Below are positions 1-8,523 of a stretch of 44,463 bases of DNA, piece after piece (the first letter of the stretch is position 1; each line of letters begins with the position of its first letter). The notes under the pieces were generated by a model. The model saw only the letters and a list, made by a program, of their open reading frames with translations. It was not told the DNA's origin and did not search any database. This stretch comes from Ochrobactrum sp. RH2CCR150 (GTDB taxonomy: Bacteria > Pseudomonadota > Alphaproteobacteria > Rhizobiales > Rhizobiaceae), in the NCBI GenBank assembly GCA_014138095.1, contig JACGXE010000024.1:1-44463 (forward strand). Reading direction: 5' to 3'. Position numbers and translations under genes: made by a program.

Positions 1-18
1 TAAATCAAAACGCGACAT
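1..18 (-). CDS. transposase, first six codons only (partial)
   Basis: The reading frame begins with ATG at 18-16 and gives MSRFDL before the window ends. A GGAGG ribosome binding site stands a few bases upstream. The identical start occurs at the right edge on the plus strand. It is too short to prove a family alone, but MSRFDL is a typical N-terminus of IS5-family (IS427-like) transposases. Confidence 0.6.
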
Positions 19-92
19 CACTGCCTCCAAATCGATGGAGACAGTGAATCACAAACCATTCAAACCGAAAACTATTTTATGGGTATGTGACC
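1..92 (-). mobile_element. IS5-family element, left fragment (one terminus only)
   Basis: These 92 bases are the reverse complement of the last 92-93 bases of the window, so the same mobile-element end occurs at both edges in inverted orientation. The element boundary reads GGTCACATACCC (on the minus strand) and is preceded by TA, the expected short target site. A Shine-Dalgarno GGAGG and an ATG followed by codons for MSRFDL lie at the outer edge. That start resembles IS5/IS427-group transposases as I know them. Only the upstream end is present; the rest lies outside the window. The family call is inferred from six codons and the TA context, so the subgroup is unsure. Confidence 0.75.
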
Positions 93-99
93 TAGTGGT

Positions 100-918
100 T
101 CAGACGTCGAACACCTGTCCTTCCCGGGCTGAAAAGGCGCCAGCAAACTGGCTCGCGGCTTGGCGATCGATTGCTTCGATTTCTGCGTCTGTGCGTAGCG
201 GCGAATGATGGATGAAGGCAACATTCTTCGCACGGGCTGCCTTGGCAAGCCGGATAGCGTGCTGCCACGATGAGTGACCATAGCCGACATGCTTGGGCAT
301 TTCATCGTCGGTATAGGTGGTGTCGTAGAGAAAGAGGTCCACATCTTCGATCAGGTCCAGCACCGCTGGGTCAAGGATGCCAGGTTCATGCTCGGTATCG
401 GTGATCAGCGCTATGGAACGTCCACCCCATTGCACGCGATAGCCAATTGCGCCGCCGGGATGATTGAGGCTTCCGGTCATAATCTCAACACCCGGATAGG
501 GTTTCAGAACCTCGCCAGATTTAAAGTCCCTGCAGATCATTCGTGCGGGACAGACATTTATTTCAATGGGAAACCACGGGGGATGGATAAACTCTGCGAC
601 AATTTCGCTCGTGCTCATCTTTCCGTACATATGCCCCGACCAGAGTTCCACCGTTGAGCGGGCATCAAAGAGTGGCGCAAAATAGGGCAGACCTATAATG
701 TGATCGTAGTGGCAGTGTGAGAAGAACAGTTTGAAGTCGGAAATACCTTCGGCGAGCAACGATCTGCCTGCGGGCAGCAGGCCTGAACCCGCATCGAACA
801 ATAATCTGTGCTCACCGCATTGCATCTCTATGCAGACAGTATTGCCGCCATACTGCCGGAAATCCGGTCCTGATACCGGCAAACTGCCCCGCACTCCCCA
901 AAAACGCACCCGAAACAC
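100..918 (-). CDS. MBL-fold metallo-hydrolase, possible cyclic-nucleotide phosphodiesterase
   Basis: A 272-residue soluble metallo-beta-lactamase-fold hydrolase. The zinc-binding motif HCHYDH is at residues 68-73, and further likely metal ligands are H153 (LNHPGG), D174 (ITDTEH) and H237/H238 (IHHSP). The order and length fit the RNase Z/PDE-like branch of the superfamily rather than beta-lactamases. The start is GTG at 918, with a purine-rich AAAGAGAG upstream. The gene is divergent from the phosphoesterase at 1155 and ends 7 bases before the IS terminus, apparently intact. Because a class III cyclase and a cNMP-binding protein lie in the same locus, hydrolysis of a cyclic nucleotide is a reasonable guess, but the substrate cannot be read from the sequence. 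Catalytic fold is sure; role is inferred. Confidence 0.85.
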   Translation of the reverse strand: MFRVRFWGVRGSLPVSGPDFRQYGGNTVCIEMQCGEHRLLFDAGSGLLPAGRSLLAEGISDFKLFFSHCHYDHIIGLPYFAPLFDARSTVELWSGHMYGKMSTSEIVAEFIHPPWFPIEINVCPARMICRDFKSGEVLKPYPGVEIMTGSLNHPGGAIGYRVQWGGRSIALITDTEHEPGILDPAVLDLIEDVDLFLYDTTYTDDEMPKHVGYGHSSWQHAIRLAKAARAKNVAFIHHSPLRTDAEIEAIDRQAASQFAGAFSAREGQVFDV

Positions 919-1084
919 TGTGTCGCTCTCTCTTTCTGCCGTCGCGCAATCCCGAAGGCCGCCGCTACATGAGACTGCTGGCTCTTCGGCAAGAAAATCA
1001 ACGTTTGTCCGACCGTTTCCGGTTTTGTCGCAATCATGGCATGTTAGCCAGACGGTGAAGCATATGCGAGCACCGAATCTAGCC

Positions 1085-1103
1085 TGCTACTAAATATGTA
1101 GCA
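1085..1103. promoter_or_regulatory. inverted repeat in the divergent MBL/phosphoesterase promoter region
   Basis: TGCTAC and GTAGCA form 6-base arms around a 7-base A/T centre (TAAATAT). The site lies about 50 bases upstream of the start at 1155, in the 236-base gap shared by two divergent genes. It could be an operator, or the A/T centre could overlap a -10 element. This is a visual match only. Confidence 0.25.
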
Positions 1104-1154
1104 CTCTTGTCAGTCGTATGAAGCGCGAGATGTTGAAAAGGAAATCTCCCAGGG

Positions 1155-2921
1155 ATGACATCTGAATTCCCGCCCATTGCCGTGATTGCTGACGCGCATT
1201 TCCATGACATTTTCGGTGACTATGGCACTGCCGGGGTCACTGTGAACAACCGGGCCATGGCATTGCGTCCATTTGCCAACACGGTGCGTTCGACGCGTGT
1301 GTTCAACGAGAGCTTTGCCGCATTGCGATACGCGCTGGAGGATATAGCTGGGCAAGGAATCCGCCACGTTGTCCTTCTGGGTGACTACTCGGATGACGGT
1401 CAGACGGCGACCATGACTGGCTTGCGGGCCCTTCTGAACGATTATACCAGACGCCATGGAATGCAGTTCTATGCGGTGCCCGGCAATCACGACATTTTTG
1501 GTCCCGGCGGGAGGCATCGATCGAAACGTTTTCTGAATGCTCGCGGCGGCCACGATCTGGTAACCAGCAATCCGGCGCGCGAGGCTTCGCCAGACGACGA
1601 TGCCTTGATCGTCAATGAAAATCTACGTTGCGCAGGCTATCCGCTCGGCCTTCAGTCGCCAGGTGATGTCGGCTTTTTCCGAAAGCCGCAATATCTGCAT
1701 TGGGAAACCCCTTTCGGAGTTGCAGATCATCCATCTGCTAGACAATTCGAAATTCGCTCGCCTGACGGACTGACGGTGCGCACGCTCATGGATGGGTCCT
1801 ATCTTGTTGAGCCTTTTGAAGATCTATGGATGCTGATGATCGACGCCAACGTGTTCGTGCCGGTGACGGGACACACCGGCGATGCGGAGGAGGCTATCAC
1901 GGACAGCACCGATGCCGGTTGGAACGCTATGCTGATCCACAAGCGTTTCATTCTGGATTGGATACAGTCGGTCACGGACCGTGCGCGGAAACTTGGCAAA
2001 ACAGTCGTCGCATTTTCTCATTATCCGGCGCTTGATCCACTGGATGGCACGCGGAATGACGAACTTTCAGTTCTCGGGCAAACAAGCCTCTTGGGACGCA
2101 TCCCGGAAGTGGATGTCGGTGACGCCTTGATTGATGCTGGTGTTCGCGTGCATTTCAGCGGTCATCTTCATATCAACGATACCGCTTGCTATCGCAATTC
2201 CAATGGCTTTCTGTTCAATGTGTCCGTGCCCTCGCTGGTCGCTTTTCCCGGCGCTTACAAGATTTTGCACATCCAGCCCAATTCGCTGGATATCGAGACG
2301 GTCAGCATCGGTGATATGACGCTCGACGCTGATATCCTCTCTCTATATGCAGACGAAGCGGAGAGGAACAAGATCAATCCCGGCAATCTGCTTAACGCTG
2401 CCAATTATGGGGAATTCCTGTCGAGCCACCTCGCGCATCTCATCGGCCGGCGTTTTTTGCGCCGGGAATGGCCGCAGGACCTTGCAGAAGCAATGAAAAA
2501 TCTTGGACTTCTGGATTTGGCCGCCATCGCGCTGGTCGAACCTCCTGTCAGTTGCGGCGCGCTTCCCGATCTTAAGGCGGTACTTGCGGATGGAGAGATC
2601 CAGCGCCGGCTAACTATATCTGCCGTTGAATACGGACTTGATATGGATTTTCTGTCGCGAACTGAGGCAATGACGTTTCTCCGTGACTGGTATCGTGTGC
2701 GGATGGGCAGCGATCTGGGGCTTGATGCGATATCTGGGCCACACCTTGCAGCCTATAAATGGGTGTCGGACCTCTATGCCCGTCGTATAGAGGTAATGGA
2801 AACGGGATCAATGCAAGAAGCCTTTGGCAAAATTTTTCAGATGTTCGACCGCTTCATGTCCGGTTTGCCGTCACGAAACTTTGCTATTGATCTGACAACC
2901 GGCAAGATACATCCCAGCTAA
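1155..2921 (+). CDS. calcineurin-like metallophosphoesterase
   Basis: A 588-residue protein with a binuclear-metal phosphoesterase domain in its first 340 or so residues. Visible motifs are D13-x-H15 (IADAHFHD), GD at 76-77 (LLGDYSDDG), GNHD at 110-113, H289 (FSHYP) and GHLH at 336-339, the full ligand set. The C-terminal 240 residues are largely helical in appearance and not recognised. No signal peptide is seen, so it is probably cytoplasmic. It starts at ATG 1155 after AAAAGGAAA and is divergent from the MBL hydrolase. The family includes cAMP phosphodiesterases (CpdA-like), nucleases and sugar-nucleotide hydrolases. Given the cyclase in the locus, cNMP turnover is possible, but polysaccharide-precursor dephosphorylation is an equal alternative. 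Confidence 0.85.
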   Translation: MTSEFPPIAVIADAHFHDIFGDYGTAGVTVNNRAMALRPFANTVRSTRVFNESFAALRYALEDIAGQGIRHVVLLGDYSDDGQTATMTGLRALLNDYTRRHGMQFYAVPGNHDIFGPGGRHRSKRFLNARGGHDLVTSNPAREASPDDDALIVNENLRCAGYPLGLQSPGDVGFFRKPQYLHWETPFGVADHPSARQFEIRSPDGLTVRTLMDGSYLVEPFEDLWMLMIDANVFVPVTGHTGDAEEAITDSTDAGWNAMLIHKRFILDWIQSVTDRARKLGKTVVAFSHYPALDPLDGTRNDELSVLGQTSLLGRIPEVDVGDALIDAGVRVHFSGHLHINDTACYRNSNGFLFNVSVPSLVAFPGAYKILHIQPNSLDIETVSIGDMTLDADILSLYADEAERNKINPGNLLNAANYGEFLSSHLAHLIGRRFLRREWPQDLAEAMKNLGLLDLAAIALVEPPVSCGALPDLKAVLADGEIQRRLTISAVEYGLDMDFLSRTEAMTFLRDWYRVRMGSDLGLDAISGPHLAAYKWVSDLYARRIEVMETGSMQEAFGKIFQMFDRFMSGLPSRNFAIDLTTGKIHPS

Positions 2922-2992
2922 CCAGCGCATTTCTGTTTGAAGATCGGCCATAGGAATTGACCAGCAATAAATGTCTGGCCTACAACTTACCC

Positions 2993-3667
2993 ATGATGGA
3001 CACATTCGACGCAAACGCGACTACCATTGACTGGCATGAAAGCGCATTCGACATTCTGCGTGGTACTGCCGCCTACACATCAAGCCCGCTGATCAAGGGT
3101 TTGTCGCGGGTCGTTGCCCGCCACCCCGAAGCTGATCTTGGAAATGCCTTCAACCACAAACAAGTGGCTTGCAAACTATGGGCGCGGCAATCGCTGTTTG
3201 AAACTCTCGGCGGAAAATTCAGCCGTGTGGTTATACTTGGCGGCTGGTACGGCATTTTGGCCGCGATGTTTTTCGATGATCCGCGCTTTGAGATCGAGGC
3301 GATCGACAGTTTTGATATTGATCCTGATGTTGGCGCTGTCGCGGAAACCCTGAACAGCGCGTGGAATGATCGGTTCCGGGCATTGACCGCCGATATGTAT
3401 GATCTTGCCTATCCGGACCTTGGAGCCGATCTGGTGATCAACACCAGCTGCGAGCATATTGCTGATCTGCCTGCCTGGCTATCGCTTTTGCCCAAAGGAA
3501 CCCGCGTTCTTCTGCAGTCGAATGATTATTTCAGCGAGCCGACCCATGTGAACTGCGTCGCTTCGCTGGATGCGTTCATAGCTCAAGCGTCGTTGGAAAC
3601 GATTGCGTTTGCCGGCGCACTGCCCATGAAGAAATATACCAGATTTATGCTGATCGGTACCGTCTAG
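2993..3667 (+). CDS. SAM-dependent methyltransferase-like protein
   Basis: The open frame extends back to a TTG at 2957, but tandem ATG codons at 2993 and 2996 are more likely starts and give about 224 residues. A Rossmann-like segment is present: VVILGGWYGILAAMF followed by IDSFDIDPD, where the acidic residues would hold the SAM ribose, and later DLVINTSCEHI. Motif I lacks the usual DxGxGxG pattern, so methyltransferase activity is uncertain and the protein may only keep the fold. It follows the phosphoesterase by about 70 bases on the same strand. Its stop overlaps the stop of the convergent glycosyltransferase by four bases (3664-3667). It may modify a sugar or small molecule of the surrounding locus; that is inference. 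Confidence 0.6.
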   Translation: MMDTFDANATTIDWHESAFDILRGTAAYTSSPLIKGLSRVVARHPEADLGNAFNHKQVACKLWARQSLFETLGGKFSRVVILGGWYGILAAMFFDDPRFEIEAIDSFDIDPDVGAVAETLNSAWNDRFRALTADMYDLAYPDLGADLVINTSCEHIADLPAWLSLLPKGTRVLLQSNDYFSEPTHVNCVASLDAFIAQASLETIAFAGALPMKKYTRFMLIGTV

Positions 3668-4815
3668 CGTACTGTCAGAAGATCATGCAGGATTTCTGCA
3701 GTGCGATGCGCGCCATCGAGATCAAGATTGTGAGCGGACAAACGAGGTGTGGCAAGCGCCTTGCCTATGGCGTCGGTCATGCTATCCGCCGATAGCTCGT
3801 CTTCAGTCAGAACCGATGCGAGGCCGAGCTTTTCCAAATGGCGTGCGCGTGCAGTCTGCTCGGTTTCTCCACCCGCTGTGAACGGGATGAGCAAGGAACT
3901 GCAGCCCGCACGAAGGATATCGCACACGGTGTTGTATCCGGCCTGAGAGACTGACAGGCGAGCACCCAATAACAGGCTTGGAAAGTCCTGCCGGAAGCGG
4001 AAGATACGAACATTGTCCGGGGCCCCCGCTGAGATGTCGTCGAAAACTGTCTGCTGCAGATTAGGGCCAGTCACAATGCACCAGGAAAGGTCGGGCGACT
4101 GGCGCTTTGCGGCCTCCAGAGCTGCACGGATGAGCAAGGCGCCCACGGCACCGCCACCCGCCGAGACGACGATATCAAAAGTCTCCGAAGGCGATGAGGG
4201 CGGTGGCGCGGCGACAAGGCCGGTATAGATAACCTTGTCGGCAATATCTGAATGCAGCGGAAAACTATCCTCCAGACGTGCAAACTGCGGATCGCCGTGA
4301 ACCAGCACGCGATCGAAATAGCGCTGCACCAGCGCAACACTTTCCTCATCGCGACCGGGCTTGGCGCGCTCCTGCAGGATGTCGCGCAACGAGGTCAGCA
4401 CGAGTGGTTTCGGCGTCATTCCGCTGATCTCATCCAGCAGAGGGATAAGTTCGAAGCGAACCTGCCGACGTCCAAAAGGAAATGCCTCGATGATGACGAT
4501 ATCGGGCCTGATATCCCGAAATGTTACAAGCAGCATCTCACGGCGGGCCGCCTTGAACTCATCGGTCAGCGGGTTACCGAAGGCATCGGCAAGACCTGAA
4601 AACCCAGCATCACCCGAAGCAATCGCCGGTAGTGCCACATGGTTTACTTCAGGTCCCGGAAATCCCGGAACAGGCATGCCGCCGGTGACCATGGTGACGT
4701 CGAAACCATCTTGCGTCAGTGCGCGGGCGATACGACTGGCGCGCGCGAGATGGCCGATGCCGAGCAGATGCTGAACATAGAACAAAACGCGCGGTCTTGC
4801 CGTCGATTGCCTCAT
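3664..4815 (-). CDS. MurG-like (GT28-type) glycosyltransferase
   Basis: A cytoplasmic GT-B glycosyltransferase of about 383 residues. The N-terminal half begins with a LGIGHLAR loop like the acceptor-side glycine loop of MurG. The C-terminal half has SAGGGAVGALL and SQAGYNTVCDIL, then a FTAGGETEQ segment, the usual nucleotide-sugar region of this fold. The open frame begins at ATG 4830, but ATG 4815 overlaps the upstream stop in the ATGA arrangement at 4812-4815, which suggests translational coupling, so I prefer it. It is the last gene of the minus-strand glycosyltransferase trio and is a paralogue of the product at 6064-7275. Donor and acceptor are unknown. A role in surface polysaccharide assembly is inferred from context. 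Confidence 0.85.
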   Translation of the reverse strand: MRQSTARPRVLFYVQHLLGIGHLARASRIARALTQDGFDVTMVTGGMPVPGFPGPEVNHVALPAIASGDAGFSGLADAFGNPLTDEFKAARREMLLVTFRDIRPDIVIIEAFPFGRRQVRFELIPLLDEISGMTPKPLVLTSLRDILQERAKPGRDEESVALVQRYFDRVLVHGDPQFARLEDSFPLHSDIADKVIYTGLVAAPPPSSPSETFDIVVSAGGGAVGALLIRAALEAAKRQSPDLSWCIVTGPNLQQTVFDDISAGAPDNVRIFRFRQDFPSLLLGARLSVSQAGYNTVCDILRAGCSSLLIPFTAGGETEQTARARHLEKLGLASVLTEDELSADSMTDAIGKALATPRLSAHNLDLDGAHRTAEILHDLLTVR

Positions 4816-6059
4816 TTGTTTGGCTGCCATTCGGTTTCGAACAAGGATTTTAATTGACGGATGCTATTGTGGAAGTTGAATTCCGTTCGCACCCGCTTTT
4901 CGGCGGCACGCCCCAGACGATGGCGGAAATTCGCATCGCGGATCGCTGTTTCCATGGCGCTAGCCAATGCTTGGGGATCTTCAGGCGCAACAAGCAGGCC
5001 ATTCTCCCCGTCCACCAGTAGTTCGGGCACGCCGGATATGTTGGTGGAGACCGAGATCAACCCCTGACTTGACGCTTCCACCAACACATTCGGCAGACCA
5101 TCCCTGTCACCATCCGTCGTGATCCGGCAGGCAAGTACGAAAATATCGGCGGCTTGATAGCCAGCGAGGACGTCCTTCTGGTCAAGCGCGCCCTTCCATT
5201 GGATTTTGTCTGCAATCACCAGCTCGCTTGCGAGCGCTTTCAGGCTGGCGATCTTGTCTCCATCGCCGATATGCTCGAACCGCCAGTGAAGGTCGTCGGG
5301 CAGCAGGCTGAGCGCTTTCAGCACAATGTCATAACCCTTCTTCTCAACGGCGCGACCGACACTCAGGATTCTTACAGGATCGTCGGCTTCACTCCCGTCG
5401 CGCAGCGAGCGACTCCCCTCGAAAGGCCCAAACCGGGCAAGATCGAGGCCGTGGTAGCTCAGATGCACATTGGACTTGGGGCCTCCTAGCTGACGCAGAT
5501 GGTTGAAGCCCGACTGCGTGCAAGTCACCGTCCACCGTGTGCTGGTAAGTTTACCTTGCAACTCCCAATCCGGCGAAGTCCAGATGTCCTTGGCATGAGC
5601 GGAGCATGTCCATCCAATGCCGGTGATCTGGCTGGCATAGGCTGCGACGGATGCAGGGGTGTGGATAAAATGCGCGTGAATCCATTCTGCTCCATCCGGC
5701 CATTCCGCGGCAAGAACTGCGGCCTGTCCGAAGCGCCTGATACGATTGCGCGTCGGGTCCTTCCGAAAGTCCTTGAGCGCTGTCGTCAAACCGCGCCAGA
5801 AACCCGGGCGCGGCATACAGGCGATCAGTGCCGACAGAACACGGCGGGGTTCATCACGGAGATATTCCGGTAGGTAGTGTACTGGTGCACGAATTTCGTC
5901 GTGCACTGGATGGGTCTTCTTATCCGTTGGTCGACGCAGAGCCACGAGGACCAGTTCGAAGCCCGACTGTTCCAACCCAAGCAATTCCTGGGCGATAAAT
6001 GTTTCAGACAGGCGCGGATATCCCTTTAACACCACGACCGTTTTTCGACGATATGACAC
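4812..6059 (-). CDS. GT4-family glycosyltransferase
   Basis: A 415-residue GT-B enzyme of the GT4 (glycosyl transferases group 1) type. Diagnostic segments are SETFIAQE near the N-terminus, HAHFIHTPA, SAHAKDIW, the domain-2 start ILSVGRAVEKKGYD, then DGLPNVLVEASSQG and GVPELLVDGENGLL, which contain the E-x7-E-like retaining-enzyme region. This is typical of enzymes adding sugars during exopolysaccharide or lipopolysaccharide synthesis. The start is GTG at 6059, only 4 bases after the upstream stop at 6064, so it is cotranscribed with the neighbouring transferases. It carries no membrane segment and should act at the inner face of the membrane. The sugar transferred cannot be deduced. Confidence 0.9.
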   Translation of the reverse strand: MSYRRKTVVVLKGYPRLSETFIAQELLGLEQSGFELVLVALRRPTDKKTHPVHDEIRAPVHYLPEYLRDEPRRVLSALIACMPRPGFWRGLTTALKDFRKDPTRNRIRRFGQAAVLAAEWPDGAEWIHAHFIHTPASVAAYASQITGIGWTCSAHAKDIWTSPDWELQGKLTSTRWTVTCTQSGFNHLRQLGGPKSNVHLSYHGLDLARFGPFEGSRSLRDGSEADDPVRILSVGRAVEKKGYDIVLKALSLLPDDLHWRFEHIGDGDKIASLKALASELVIADKIQWKGALDQKDVLAGYQAADIFVLACRITTDGDRDGLPNVLVEASSQGLISVSTNISGVPELLVDGENGLLVAPEDPQALASAMETAIRDANFRHRLGRAAEKRVRTEFNFHNSIRQLKSLFETEWQPNK

Positions 6060-6063
6060 GCGA

Positions 6064-7275
6064 TTATCCCTTGACGAGTGACAGGTGGTTCGGTTGACGT
6101 CGATCCATTAGGTCCCCGACAATTTGAGAAATATGCGGCAAGCCTTCCAGTCTGAAACCCTTGAGTGCACTCTTGGAAGGTGCAGGTCTGCTGGGCAGGG
6201 CTTTGAGCGCGCCAGCCATGCGAACCGGGTCCTCGGATTCGCTGGGAAGCAGCATGTCGATCAGTCCAAGCTCTGCGGCGCGTCTGGCGCGAATTAACTG
6301 TTCTTCGCGCGGAAGGACGCGCGGAACAATCAGCGCTGGCTTGTCGAAGGACAGGATCTCGCAATAGGTATTGTATCCGCCCATCGCAACGACGGCCTTG
6401 GCGCCCGCCACCAGCTCTTCCATCCTGTTATCGAATTCGATGACCTCGATATGAGGGATCGCCCTGCTCTTGCTTATCATCTTGCGGCGCTTCTTCGCGG
6501 GCATATACGGTCCGAGAACGACGAGTGACTTGTGCTGGAGTGTGTGATCGTGCTGGTAGGCCCGTATGACGTCGTTGACGAGATCGGCGCCGTCACCGCC
6601 TCCACCCGTGGTAACGAGAATGTATTCGCCCTTTGGACGATGGTCCGGGAGTTCATGGGTGGAGACGCTACGCTGCAGGAAACCGACGAAACTCATTTTA
6701 TCGCGGACGCTCTTGGGCACGTCGAGCCCAACCAGCGGATCGTAGAAATCCGGCGGACCATAGACCCACACCGCGTCATAAAGCTTGTCAATCTTGTCCA
6801 TCACATTCTTGCGCTTCCACTCGGCATCGAGCAAATGCGGGGCGTCCATGACTTCACGCAGGCCGAGGATCAGCATCGCTCCACGGGTCTTGAGATAGGT
6901 GAGGGTTTCCTCGACTTCGCCTTTCATGCCCATCGGTTCTTTGTCGACGATGAAAATGTCGGGCTGGAACGTTTCGGCCGTGTGGCGGATGATCGATTGG
7001 CGCATTTTCAGTGTGTCATGAAGATCGGTGTGCCGCTCCATTGACTCATATTCACCATTGCGCAGCTTGATCACGCTTGGGATTTTGACGAAATCGACAC
7101 GCGCGCGATAGTCGAAAGCACCGGCGATCGTGGCGCCGGATATGATCATGATATTCAGACCGCGATAGTCCTCGACCAGCGAATGGGCAATCGTCCGGCA
7201 GCGTCGCAAATGGCCGAGCCCGAACGTGTCGTGGCTATACATCAGGATACGGACGTCCTCCAGGCGGCGTGTCAT
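6064..7275 (-). CDS. MurG-like (GT28-type) glycosyltransferase, paralogue of the 3664-4815 product
   Basis: A 403-residue GT-B protein. The N-terminus has the glycine loop FGLGHLRRC, the C-terminal half has TTGGGGDGADLV and AMGGYNTYCEIL, and PREEQ corresponds to the conserved Q-rich segment of the fold. The same pattern and order occur in the product at 3664-4815, so the two are paralogues surrounding the GT4 gene. Translation starts at ATG 7275. The gene follows the ABC permease by 72 bases on the same strand. It probably acts in the cytoplasm on a lipid- or protein-linked acceptor; specificity is unknown. Because it keeps the nucleotide-sugar loops it should be active. Confidence 0.85.
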   Translation of the reverse strand: MTRRLEDVRILMYSHDTFGLGHLRRCRTIAHSLVEDYRGLNIMIISGATIAGAFDYRARVDFVKIPSVIKLRNGEYESMERHTDLHDTLKMRQSIIRHTAETFQPDIFIVDKEPMGMKGEVEETLTYLKTRGAMLILGLREVMDAPHLLDAEWKRKNVMDKIDKLYDAVWVYGPPDFYDPLVGLDVPKSVRDKMSFVGFLQRSVSTHELPDHRPKGEYILVTTGGGGDGADLVNDVIRAYQHDHTLQHKSLVVLGPYMPAKKRRKMISKSRAIPHIEVIEFDNRMEELVAGAKAVVAMGGYNTYCEILSFDKPALIVPRVLPREEQLIRARRAAELGLIDMLLPSESEDPVRMAGALKALPSRPAPSKSALKGFRLEGLPHISQIVGDLMDRRQPNHLSLVKG

Positions 7276-7347
7276 GATGCGAACCTCGCGGCAATGTGGT
7301 GACGCAACCCGTGATATGGGAAATTTTTCAACATATGAGCATCCACC

Positions 7348-8523
7348 TCAACTATACGGATCAGCAACGTCGCGGAGACCGTCACCAAGAAAATTGAAGG
7401 CCAGAACCACCAGAATGACCGGAATGATGGGGAACAATAGCCATGGGTAGAAGACGATGACGCTTACACTTCGGGCTTCGGTTAGAAGGATGCCCCAGCT
7501 TGTTATGGGTGGCCGTAATCCAAGCCCGAGAAAGCTCAGCGCGGTTTCACCGAGGATCATGCCCGGAATAGACATGGTTGCAGTTGCGATCAGGTGTGAC
7601 ATGAAACCGGGAATGAGATGTCGTCCTATGATGCGGCGACTATTTGCACCCATCAACTGGGCCGCGAGCACATAGTCCTCTTCACGAAGTGAAAGCAGCT
7701 TGGAACGCACGGCGCGCGCCAACCCCGTCCAGTCGAGCAGTCCGAGGATGGCGGTGATCCCGAGGTAAATCAGCATGGGGCTCCATGTAATCGGCATAAT
7801 AGCGGCGAGGGCCATCCACAGGGGTATACTTGGAATAGACTGAAGTACTTCGATGATTCGTTGGACAATTAGGTCGAAAACTCCACCATGGTAACCGGCA
7901 AGGCCGCCGATAACAATTCCCAGAGTGAAGCTGATAACGATGCCGATTACGCCGATTGTAAGCGAAATGCGAGCGCCATAGAGAATGCGCGACAGCACGT
8001 CGCGCCCGAGGCGATCAGTGCCAAGCAGAAACAGCTGCCCGCCCTTCGCGGGGCAGACAAGGTGGAAATCCGTCGCGACCACGCCCCAGAATTTGTATGG
8101 GTCGCCCGAGCAGAAAAACCGTAAGGGCTCAACCTGATCTTTTTGGTCCACATAGACCCGCCGCAGCGTATCCATATCGAGCGTCATCTTGCGGCCGTAG
8201 ACGAACGGTCCGATGAAATCGCCGTTGTGAAAAAGGCGAACGGCTTGCGGGGGGCTATAGATGAAGTCGACGTTGCGTGTGTGGAGATTGTAAGGCGCCA
8301 GAAATTCGACGAATGCGATCATCAGATAGAGCGCGGCGAGGAAAATCGCAGAGGCAAGAGCCAGCTTGTGCTTTTTGAACTTCCACCACATCAGCTGCAT
8401 CTGCGATGCCCGATAGAGGCGGTTCTGCTCCTCGGTCATGACATCAACCGAATGCGGATCGAAGGGCTTCGTCGAGACAAAGTGAGGAAGGGGTGCGCCG
8501 GGTTCGGGAAGCGGTGATGTCAT
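7348..8523 (-). CDS. ABC transporter permease, DppC/YejE type
   Basis: A 391-residue inner-membrane permease of the oligopeptide/nickel class (BPD_transp_1 with an N-terminal OppC-like segment). The first transmembrane helix is at about residues 55-75. A long periplasmic stretch follows with GTDRLGRDVLSRI, a hallmark of the DppC side, then further helices and the EAA loop region around GANSRRIIGRHLIPG. The roughly 100-residue periplasmic insertion matches YejE-type proteins. Its ATG overlaps the stop of the partner permease by 4 bases (8520-8523). It forms the heterodimeric channel with the 8520-9518 product and is energised by the 11419-13311 ATPase. Confidence 0.92.
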   Translation of the reverse strand: MTSPLPEPGAPLPHFVSTKPFDPHSVDVMTEEQNRLYRASQMQLMWWKFKKHKLALASAIFLAALYLMIAFVEFLAPYNLHTRNVDFIYSPPQAVRLFHNGDFIGPFVYGRKMTLDMDTLRRVYVDQKDQVEPLRFFCSGDPYKFWGVVATDFHLVCPAKGGQLFLLGTDRLGRDVLSRILYGARISLTIGVIGIVISFTLGIVIGGLAGYHGGVFDLIVQRIIEVLQSIPSIPLWMALAAIMPITWSPMLIYLGITAILGLLDWTGLARAVRSKLLSLREEDYVLAAQLMGANSRRIIGRHLIPGFMSHLIATATMSIPGMILGETALSFLGLGLRPPITSWGILLTEARSVSVIVFYPWLLFPIIPVILVVLAFNFLGDGLRDVADPYS

